From assembly GCA_002501805.1 (NCBI GenBank), contig DAOI01000016.1, positions 1 through 6,334 on the forward strand: 6,334 nucleotides of DNA. The letters are read 5' to 3'. The position numbers and the translations under genes are program-made. The notes below the pieces were generated by a model. The model did no database searches. It was not told the origin of the DNA and worked only from the letters and a program-made list of their open reading frames with translations. Origin of the DNA: Euryarchaeota archaeon UBA463. Lineage in GTDB: Archaea > Thermoplasmatota > Poseidoniia > Poseidoniales > Thalassarchaeaceae. Every line of letters begins with the position of its first letter. Positions within the stretch are counted from its first letter, which is position 1. Below are positions 1-5,020 of the stretch, piece by piece.

Positions 1-3
1 TAG

Positions 4-10
4 TTAAAAT
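4..10 (+). promoter_or_regulatory. Possible TATA-like box for the sulfotransferase gene
   Basis: The AT-only heptamer TTAAAAT is centred about 24 bases before the ATG at 31. That is roughly where an archaeal TATA box would sit for a transcript starting at or next to the start codon. No Shine-Dalgarno sequence precedes that ATG, which is compatible with a leaderless message. Only 30 bases of upstream sequence are visible, and such AT-rich words arise easily by chance, so this is weak. Confidence 0.22.
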
Positions 11-30
11 AGTAGTTATGGTTTCGACAA

Positions 31-870
31 ATGGGGATGTCGATGCAACCGAGAAAGTCGAAAAATACGTTTATTTTGGGACTCGGATTTCAAAAATGTG
101 GTACTAGCTGGCTATACAGTTACTTACAGCAATCTAGAAAGTTCGATGGAGGTGATCTGAAAGAGTATCATGTTTGGGACGCAATAGATATACCACTATT
201 GAGTTATAACAGAGTAGAAAAGCCCGGATTAATTAGTAGTATGATAGATAAGAGCAATTATTTGAGATATCGTATGCAGACAAATAATGAGGCATATTTT
301 GATTATTTTGAGTCTATTTTTTCTGATTCGATAACCATTACGGGGGACATTACTCCATCGTATAGCGGCCTACAAAAATCTAGGTTAAGTAGTATTTACT
401 CAGAGTTCCAAGAAAGAGGAATTGACTGCAAGGCAGTACTCTTATTGAGGGATCCTGTTGATAGGATAAAGAGCGCTGTAAGGTACAATCTCGATAGAAG
501 AAACTACGACGAAGGAATAAAATTTGGTGAGACGGGCTTTTTAGAATCTTTAGAACAGTATTACAAGACTGAGCACTGTACAATTAGAACGAGGTACGAT
601 GAGACGATTGAGATCGTTAGAGAAGTATTCGATGAAGAGGACATATACATCGGAATCTACGAAGAAATGTTTGATTCAGGAAAGATTGACAGTGTTTCAA
701 ATTTTGTTGGAATAAAGGCAATGTATGATTTTGCAACCGTCAGGGTGAACAAGACAAAATCTCCAACCATAGTTAATCAGGAGATTGAAGAAAAAATTAA
801 AGATTTTTATTCTAAAGTGTACGAATATTGTAGGGAGGAGTTTCCCTCTACCAGGGACCTCTGGAGATAG
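31..870 (+). CDS. PAPS-dependent sulfotransferase family protein
   Basis: This is a 279-residue protein predicted to transfer a sulfuryl group from PAPS to an unknown acceptor. Two hallmarks are visible. The N-terminal P-loop-like 5'-phosphosulfate site is GLGFQKCGTSWL (residues 17-28, with Lys22). The 3'-phosphate site is LLLRDPVDRIKSAV (residues 137-150, with Arg140 and Ser148). Between them are KEYHVWD (44-50) and GDITPSY (105-111), typical of this fold; from memory, sulfotransferases of marine microbes and phages carry a similar KEYH-WDA stretch. There is no signal peptide or membrane segment, so it is a soluble enzyme, probably acting on surface-glycan precursors. An in-frame stop at 13-15 bounds the start; ATGs at 31, 37 and 43 are all possible, and 43 has GGGGAT upstream. 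It stands alone on its strand, converging on the propionate genes, and uses many A-ending codons (AGA, ATA). This suggests, without proving, horizontal acquisition. The acceptor cannot be read from the sequence. Confidence 0.85.
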   Translation: MGMSMQPRKSKNTFILGLGFQKCGTSWLYSYLQQSRKFDGGDLKEYHVWDAIDIPLLSYNRVEKPGLISSMIDKSNYLRYRMQTNNEAYFDYFESIFSDSITITGDITPSYSGLQKSRLSSIYSEFQERGIDCKAVLLLRDPVDRIKSAVRYNLDRRNYDEGIKFGETGFLESLEQYYKTEHCTIRTRYDETIEIVREVFDEEDIYIGIYEEMFDSGKIDSVSNFVGIKAMYDFATVRVNKTKSPTIVNQEIEEKIKDFYSKVYEYCREEFPSTRDLWR

Positions 871-879
871 GCTATCTCC
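863..879. repeat. Perfect 17-bp palindrome spanning two convergent stop codons
   Basis: GGAGATAG, a single central G, then CTATCTCC form a perfect inverted repeat with 8-base arms. The left arm ends with the TAG stop of the sulfotransferase (868-870). The right arm begins with the complement of the TAG stop of the small minus-strand gene (872-874). As RNA it could fold with a 6-7 base-pair stem and a 3-5 base loop. On the plus strand it is followed by a pyrimidine-rich stretch with TTTT at 889-892, so it might help terminate plus-strand transcription. There is no T-run on the minus-strand exit side. Confidence 0.5.
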
Positions 880-1171
880 TACTCTCAATTTTCTCATCTA
901 AGTTAGGAAATCTTTCACAGATCGATAGTGCTCGATCTTTCAGAGAAGAAATTTGAATCTCTAACTCATCAGCTTCCGCACCATTAGAAATCATAGCAGA
1001 TAGGAGGTTCAAGCCACCCTGTATCGAGCCTGCTTCTAAAAACTCATCATTGGAAATCTCTTCTGAATCCCTCAGAAGGCTAAGTGTGGAAGATAGAAAC
1101 TCTACCTCTTCAGTAATCTGACTAGGAATACGAGTCTCTTGACCAGTAACTCTGTCTATAGAGGTAATCAT
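872..1171 (-). CDS. Small acidic protein of unknown function, last gene of the mutase-epimerase cluster
   Basis: I do not recognise this 99-residue protein. It is strongly acidic (about 20 Asp/Glu against 9 Lys/Arg) and looks mostly helical, with amphipathic stretches around residues 18-36, 41-62 and 66-90. It has one Cys (Cys85), no signal peptide and no membrane segment, and no known catalytic motif. The ATG at 1171 has GGAG (1176-1179) only 4 bases upstream, a short but usable spacing, and no gene overlaps it on either strand. It follows the epimerase stop by 34 bases in the same direction, so it is probably co-transcribed. It could be a small accessory or regulatory protein of the propionyl-CoA pathway, or an unrelated passenger. 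It is too short, and lacks the motifs, to be the B12-binding mutase subunit or the mutase chaperone GTPase. Confidence 0.6.
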   Translation of the reverse strand: MITSIDRVTGQETRIPSQITEEVEFLSSTLSLLRDSEEISNDEFLEAGSIQGGLNLLSAMISNGAEADELEIQISSLKDRALSICERFPNLDEKIESRR

Positions 1172-1175
1172 GAAG

Positions 1176-1179
1176 CTCC
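1176..1179 (-). promoter_or_regulatory. Short-spaced Shine-Dalgarno of the small acidic gene
   Basis: Read on the minus strand, GGAG lies 4 bases before the ATG at 1171. It supports translation from that ATG within a polycistronic message, since the gene starts only 34 bases after the epimerase stop. Confidence 0.4.
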
Positions 1180-1205
1180 GAACGTAGAGGTCCTTTTGAT
1201 GATTT

Positions 1206-1604
1206 TCAAACGTGCTCGACTAGCTCTATTAACACGCCACCTGAAGATGAGGGGTGAACAAATGCAATTTTGTTACCTCCGTGGCCTATTTGTGGCTCGG
1301 AATTTATCATCCTGATTCCCATATCTAGAAGTTTAGATATGGTTTCTGAAATATCATCCACAGATATTGCTAACTGCTGAATACCCACTCCCTTCTTCTG
1401 AATAAATTTACCAACTGGTGTATTGGAAGCAGTTGGCTCTAGCAATTCAATCCGCGTATCAGATTCGTTAACCAAATACCTAACATTCACGCCTTGTTCC
1501 TCTACTAGGCCCCCTCCAGAAGGGGTGAATCCCAGAGCTTCCCAGAATGGGATTGCATCCGGGATTGATTTCGTCGCGATTCCTATATGGTCTATTTTAG
1601 TCAT
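1206..1604 (-). CDS. mce: Methylmalonyl-CoA epimerase (VOC superfamily)
   Basis: This 132-residue protein of normal family length should interconvert (S)- and (R)-methylmalonyl-CoA, feeding the mutase encoded just upstream. The paired beta-alpha-beta-beta-beta modules of the VOC fold are clear. They include DHIGIATKSI (5-14, metal ligand His6), VEEQGV (34-39, with Glu36 the likely catalytic glutamate), IELLEPT (52-58, Glu53 at a ligand position), and IAFVHP followed by VLIELVE (ligand Glu127). Unusually, the segment that in most homologues reads G-[ILM]-H-H-[IM]-A reads GIQQLA (74-79), so the third metal ligand would be Gln77 instead of His. From memory, some actinobacterial epimerases also carry QQ here, so this may be a functional subtype. 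The ATG abuts the mutase stop (TAGATG), with a weak GGTG at 1610-1613, implying translational coupling. Family and pathway assignment are secure; activity with Gln77 is inferred. Confidence 0.93.
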   Translation of the reverse strand: MTKIDHIGIATKSIPDAIPFWEALGFTPSGGGLVEEQGVNVRYLVNESDTRIELLEPTASNTPVGKFIQKKGVGIQQLAISVDDISETISKLLDMGIRMINSEPQIGHGGNKIAFVHPSSSGGVLIELVEHV

Positions 1605-3107
1605 CTAAACACCGCTCGGAGAAACCCATGTACCGAATGAGTCACTAAGTACTTGATTTATCTCACCCACCGTACAATTTGATTTGACTGCATGTATGAT
1701 GAAGTCCATTAGATTATCATCGGATTGGGAAGCTTTTCTAAGTTTATCTAGCGATTCTTTAACATCTTCATTGTCCCTCTCGGATCTAAATTTATTCAAC
1801 GATAATACCTGATTATCGGCGAGTTTCGAATCCAGTATCTGCCCTTCAATAGAGTCCTCTTCTTGCTGATTAACATTAACGCCTATGACCTTCAATGAGC
1901 CTTCCTCTATTGAGTTAAGATGCTTCCATGCACTCTCATGTATCATCCTCTGCTGGATGCCTGATATAACTCCTGATAACGCACCTCCATGTGACTCTAT
2001 TCTTTCAATTAATTCAAAGGATTTTTTGACAATATCAGATGTCATTTCCTCGATTACATATGAGCCAGCCAGAGGGTCCACATGATCCGCAACTCCTGTT
2101 TCCGAGGCTAATATTTGCTGAGTTCTTAGTGCGATTGTAACTGCTTCGTCTGTCGGCAGTCCTATAGCCTCATCATAGCTATTGGTATGGAGTGATTGAG
2201 TACCGCCTAAAACCGCCGAGAGTGCTTGATATGACACTCTTACTATGTTATTGAACGGCTGCTGAGCAGTTAGGGTAGCTCCTGCCGTCTGCGTATGAAA
2301 TCTGAGCATAGCCGATTTAGGATTTTTTGGTTCAAATCTACTGGTTATCAACTCATACCAAATCTCTCTGGCTGCACGGAATTTTGAGACTTCTTCTAAA
2401 ATATTATTTTGACAAGCAAAAAAGAATGAGATCCTAGGTGCAAAATCATCCACCGACATTCCACTATCAATGGCATTTTTAACATATTCAATTCCATTCA
2501 AAACTGTAAGAGCGACTTCCTCGACAGCGGTACATCCAGCTTCCCTCATATGGTATCCACTTACTGAAATAGTATTCCAGGACGGGGCATTATCAGAGCA
2601 CCACTTCATTAAATCAGATGTTAATCTCATAGAAGCTTCTGGAGGATAAATGTAGAGTCCCCGGGCAATATATTCTTTCAGAATATCATTTTGAACTGTT
2701 CCCCTAAGATCTTTCCTATCAACTCCCTGCTCATCTGCAACTGCAACATACAGTGCAAGCAAGGTAGTGGCTGGAGCATTTATTGTCATTGATGTTGAGA
2801 CAGTGGAAAGATCTATTCCGTCAAATAATACCCTCATATCAGAAATAGAGTCTATTGGTACACCTACTTTCCCTACTTCTCCTAAAGACCGCTCATTATC
2901 AGAGTCTAGCCCTAATTGAGTGGGTAAATCAAAAGCTACAGAAAGACCCGTCTGCCCCTGTTCTAGTAATAATCTGAATCTTTCATTGGTCTGTCTAGCA
3001 GTAGAAAAACCAGCATACTGCCTCATTGTCCAAAGCCTAGTTCTATACATATCGGGATATATTCCACTAGTATACGGTGGTTTTCCGGCTTCTAAATTTT
3101 TATCCAT
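1605..3107 (-). CDS. mcmA1: Methylmalonyl-CoA mutase, catalytic (large) subunit without B12 domain
   Basis: This 500-residue TIM-barrel subunit converts (R)-methylmalonyl-CoA to succinyl-CoA with adenosylcobalamin. Conserved stretches include YRTRLWTMRQYAGFST (21-36), GLSVAFDLPTQ (54-64), STSMTINAPA (104-113), TVQNDILKEYIAR (137-149), SVSGYHMREAG (181-191), RFHTQTAG (269-276) and GGTQSLHTNSYDEA (301-314). Tyr31, Arg149 and His186 match Tyr89, Arg207 and His244 of the Propionibacterium enzyme; Tyr and Arg there mark methylmalonyl-CoA specificity, whereas isobutyryl-CoA mutase has Phe and Gln. It ends at FGTWVSPSGV with no DxHxxG cobalamin domain, so a separate small subunit, not in this window, is required, as is usual in archaea. 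The N-terminus begins directly at PPYTSGIYP, some 58 residues later than the bacterial catalytic chain. The 21 upstream in-frame codons contain no ATG, GTG or TTG before a TGA, so a standard start cannot lengthen it. A good ribosome site (GAGGT, 3115-3119) supports the ATG. The epimerase abuts downstream. Confidence 0.95.
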   Translation of the reverse strand: MDKNLEAGKPPYTSGIYPDMYRTRLWTMRQYAGFSTARQTNERFRLLLEQGQTGLSVAFDLPTQLGLDSDNERSLGEVGKVGVPIDSISDMRVLFDGIDLSTVSTSMTINAPATTLLALYVAVADEQGVDRKDLRGTVQNDILKEYIARGLYIYPPEASMRLTSDLMKWCSDNAPSWNTISVSGYHMREAGCTAVEEVALTVLNGIEYVKNAIDSGMSVDDFAPRISFFFACQNNILEEVSKFRAAREIWYELITSRFEPKNPKSAMLRFHTQTAGATLTAQQPFNNIVRVSYQALSAVLGGTQSLHTNSYDEAIGLPTDEAVTIALRTQQILASETGVADHVDPLAGSYVIEEMTSDIVKKSFELIERIESHGGALSGVISGIQQRMIHESAWKHLNSIEEGSLKVIGVNVNQQEEDSIEGQILDSKLADNQVLSLNKFRSERDNEDVKESLDKLRKASQSDDNLMDFIIHAVKSNCTVGEINQVLSDSFGTWVSPSGV

Positions 3108-3114
3108 TGGCGGT

Positions 3115-3119
3115 ACCTC
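3115..3119 (-). promoter_or_regulatory. Shine-Dalgarno site deciding the mutase start
   Basis: GAGGT on the minus strand ends 7 bases before the ATG at 3107. It matches the archaeal GGAGGTGAT consensus at an ideal distance. This supports the short N-terminus of the mutase as the true start. Confidence 0.55.
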
Positions 3120-3131
3120 AGATTCACCCGT

Positions 3132-3137
3132 GTATAA
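3132..3137 (-). promoter_or_regulatory. Possible internal TATA-like box ahead of the mutase
   Basis: On the minus strand GGATTATACACG contains TTATAC, centred about 27 bases before the mutase ATG in the 63-base gap after the basic-protein gene. This is the position expected of an archaeal TATA box, so the mutase-epimerase-acidic protein trio might have its own promoter as well as being read through from upstream. The short leader this implies sits oddly with the Shine-Dalgarno site at 3115-3119, so the two signals may not act together. Confidence 0.22.
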
Positions 3138-3170
3138 TCCAACAGGGAGGAGGAAATGAATTATGCGTAT

Positions 3171-3911
3171 TCAGCGTCTAACCGTATATCCATCTACAAC
3201 CTTATTGAGAGTCTCTAGTTGATGTTCATCAATGACTCCCTCTGAGTGTTTGGAAATTAAGAAATCTTTAGCATCAGATACTGTTTGCCTTTCACCCTTA
3301 GCCCAGATGGTTCCCAATAGGCTAGATCGGTGTTCCTCGTCGACATTCAACTCGACCAATAATCTCCTGACTTCGTATTTGTATTCCATATGTCGACTTC
3401 TGTCAAGTCTCCTCTTTCTTTCAGCGGGCTGGAACGAATTCTTAGTCTTCCTACTTCTTTTCTTAGGTGGAGTCGATGGTTTTGGCTTCTCTGTAGAATC
3501 GGCAGTAATGGTATTCTTAACTAAGGATTCCATAGCCCTTGCTCTACTTTTGTCAATTATATCTTGGGCCTTTTTACTAGTGGTATTTTCCTTAATATCA
3601 GGCTCTAATGATTCTATTTTATCCCTTAGGCCTATAGTTTTCCTAGAGTCTCCCAAAATATTTTTTTGAATGATATCAGTAGAAGTTACTGACTCGTCAT
3701 TCTTGACTTTCGCTGTATCTTTGGCATTATCGATAATCTTATCGGATGGTTTTTTTGAAACTTTTTTAGGAGCTGATGGCTTAGAGGGAGGCACAGTTGG
3801 AGGCCTTTTACTCTCTCTTGGAGGAGGATTTTTAGTAATTTTACTGGGTGTCGAAGAGGATTTATTAAACACATCACGAGGTTTTGCCCTCGGCTTTCTT
3901 CTCCTCTGCAC
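3171..3911 (-). CDS. Highly basic Lys/Pro/Ser-rich protein with a small C-terminal helical domain, function unknown
   Basis: This is a 246-residue protein I cannot assign to a family. About 24% of residues are Lys or Arg (35 K, 24 R) against 35 acidic ones, a net charge near +24. Residues 1-60 are low complexity, with 19 Lys/Arg, 13 Pro and many Ser/Thr (for example PPSKPSAPKK). Residues 61-140 are charged and probably helical or disordered. A second basic patch spans 141-175 (PPKKRSRKTK, AERKRRLDR). From about 175 to the end a compact domain with amphipathic helices appears (EYKYEVRRLLVELNV; GTIWAKGERQTVSDAKDFL). The composition recalls histone-H1-like tails and suggests nucleic-acid binding; this is inference only. 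The start is GTG, supported by GGAG 8 bases upstream and an in-frame TAG at 3934-3936. It lies 52 bases after kae1 and 63 before the mutase, same strand. The antisense frame is also largely open, but the operon position and ribosome site favour this strand. Confidence 0.72.
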   Translation of the reverse strand: MQRRRKPRAKPRDVFNKSSSTPSKITKNPPPRESKRPPTVPPSKPSAPKKVSKKPSDKIIDNAKDTAKVKNDESVTSTDIIQKNILGDSRKTIGLRDKIESLEPDIKENTTSKKAQDIIDKSRARAMESLVKNTITADSTEKPKPSTPPKKRSRKTKNSFQPAERKRRLDRSRHMEYKYEVRRLLVELNVDEEHRSSLLGTIWAKGERQTVSDAKDFLISKHSEGVIDEHQLETLNKVVDGYTVRR

Positions 3912-3917
3912 TACACT

Positions 3918-3923
3918 ATCTCC
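3918..3923 (-). promoter_or_regulatory. Shine-Dalgarno site deciding the GTG start of the basic protein
   Basis: GGAGAT on the minus strand places GGAG (3920-3923) 8 bases before the GTG at 3911. A second GGAG lies at 3928-3931. No other common start codon occurs between the in-frame stop at 3934-3936 and this GTG, so the start is well constrained. Confidence 0.5.
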
Positions 3924-3963
3924 AATACTCCGCTATGAAGGCCTCTCATAAGACTTGGTGCTA

Positions 3964-4971
3964 TCAAGTCCATGCTATCGTTGAAGAGTCGGTCCTCATG
4001 GATGGGTCAATAGCGCTTTCATCTAATTCTGTAATTCTTCCAGACTGAAATTCTTTTCTTCCTAATTCAGCAATCATGGTTCCATTGTCTATACAATACT
4101 GCTTTTCCGGCCAGAAAGATCGTCCTCCTCTTTCTTCGCACATTATCGCACTCATCTCACGAAGCCTCCCATTACAAGCAACACCGCCCCCTAAGAGTAA
4201 TTCCGACTTACCAGTATGGGCCATAGCCCTTTCAGCAACCTCAATACAGCTAGAGAACGCGTGCTCTTGAAGAGAGTAGCAAACCTGCTCCAATGGTAGT
4301 TTCTTAGAGTGAAAAATAGCAGATGTCAATAGTCCTGAAAAGGCTAAGTCTGTACCATGCACACCATATGGCAGAGTCAGTAGCTCTGTCTCATCAATAG
4401 ATTTGTTCCCAGCCCATTTTTGAGATAGCTTCTCTATAGCTGGACCACCTGGAAAGGCAATTCCATGGTTACGAGCAAATTTATCCAGCATATTGCCAAT
4501 GCCAATATCCAGAGTCTCCCCGATAACCCTGTATCTATCTCCAGATCTAGCTATAACTTGCGTATTTCCTCCACTTGCGTATAGTAAAACGGGATCGTCG
4601 CAACCAGTCTGATTCCTGCCTACTTCAATATGTGCAACACAGTGGTTAACGCCGATTAGGGGAGCCTTCCAGAATGACGAAAGTGAACGGGCGACTGAAG
4701 CTCCAATACGTAAGCACGGACCAAGACCCGGTCCCTGGCTAAATGAAACAGCAACAATATCGTCTTGATTGAAATCTTCCCTATTCATTAGAGAAGAGAC
4801 GAGGTTCGGTGCAACTACAGAGTGATGATCCGCAGCTTCGCGTGGATGTATCCCCCCTTCCTCTGGCTTGAATAATGCTGATTCGGATGAGTATAGCTTT
4901 CCTGATTCATCAACGAAGCCAATAGATAGTGTATGAGCAGTACTTTCGATGCCCACAATTAGTCCTGTCAC
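3964..4971 (-). CDS. kae1: Kae1/TsaD-family tRNA N6-threonylcarbamoyladenosine synthase subunit
   Basis: This 335-residue protein is the catalytic subunit of KEOPS, which moves the threonylcarbamoyl group from its AMP conjugate to A37 of ANN-decoding tRNAs in the cytoplasm. The ASKHA fold is evident: GIESTAHT (7-14), the metal site NHCVAHIE with His110 and His114, YASGGNTQV (131-139) with Tyr131, GETLDIGIGN (151-160), DLAFSGL (208-214), GGGVACN (261-267) and CIDNGTMIAE with metal ligand Asp295. The His-x3-His context and GIE-TAHT are archaeal/eukaryotic, not bacterial TsaD. Length fits stand-alone Kae1; the C-terminal Bud32 kinase domain fused in many euryarchaea is absent, and the next gene is not a kinase. 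The start is GTG, bounded by an in-frame TGA at 4997-4999, with no Shine-Dalgarno, so translation may be leaderless. It heads the minus-strand cluster and is divergent from hutI. Confidence 0.96.
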   Translation of the reverse strand: MTGLIVGIESTAHTLSIGFVDESGKLYSSESALFKPEEGGIHPREAADHHSVVAPNLVSSLMNREDFNQDDIVAVSFSQGPGLGPCLRIGASVARSLSSFWKAPLIGVNHCVAHIEVGRNQTGCDDPVLLYASGGNTQVIARSGDRYRVIGETLDIGIGNMLDKFARNHGIAFPGGPAIEKLSQKWAGNKSIDETELLTLPYGVHGTDLAFSGLLTSAIFHSKKLPLEQVCYSLQEHAFSSCIEVAERAMAHTGKSELLLGGGVACNGRLREMSAIMCEERGGRSFWPEKQYCIDNGTMIAELGRKEFQSGRITELDESAIDPSMRTDSSTIAWT

Positions 4972-4986
4972 GTATTTGCGAGAAGG

Positions 4987-5009
4987 GTAGTGCTTTCAAG
5001 CATCACTAC
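4987..5009. promoter_or_regulatory. Dyad-symmetric element in the kae1/hutI divergent promoter
   Basis: The 49-base gap between the divergent GTG starts (4971 and 5021) contains GTAGTG-CTT-TC-AAG-CAT-CACTAC. The outer 6-base arms (4987-4992 and 5004-5009) are perfectly complementary. So are the inner arms TGCTT (4991-4995) and AAGCA (4998-5002). The two arm sets are offset by three bases on the right side. The centre lies about 25 bases from each start codon, where archaeal core promoter elements sit for leaderless transcripts. It could be a repressor operator or a shared bidirectional promoter core. No canonical TATA box is visible. Confidence 0.4.
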
Positions 5010-5020
5010 TGTCGAGAGTC

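Noticed and set aside
697..897. Minus-strand ORF overlapping the end of the sulfotransferase
   Set aside because: It shadows the well-supported sulfotransferase frame, and its translation has no recognisable features.
1195..1210. Short inverted repeat TTTGA / TCAAA around the epimerase stop, as a possible terminator
   Set aside because: Five AT-rich pairs around a six-base loop are too weak, and the downstream gene is close enough to be co-transcribed.
3661..3667. Seven-base A run on the minus strand within the basic-protein gene, as a possible programmed frameshift or slippage site
   Set aside because: The frame is CAA AAA AAT, not the A-AAA-AAA phasing of a -1 slippery site. There is no downstream structure I can support, and the 0 frame continues into a plausible globular domain.
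3911..3949. Twelve-codon minus-strand leader ORF (ATG at 3949) whose TAG overlaps the GTG start of the basic protein
   Set aside because: There is no Shine-Dalgarno before it and such a short ORF is expected by chance. The overlap is noted but not sufficient for a leader peptide call.
3232..3951. Two consecutive same-frame plus-strand ORFs (3232-3669 and 3670-3951) with hydrophobic, membrane-like translations
   Set aside because: They are antisense to the Lys-rich gene. Lysine codons read backwards give Phe and Leu, which explains the hydrophobicity. They lack convincing ribosome sites and oppose the operon direction.
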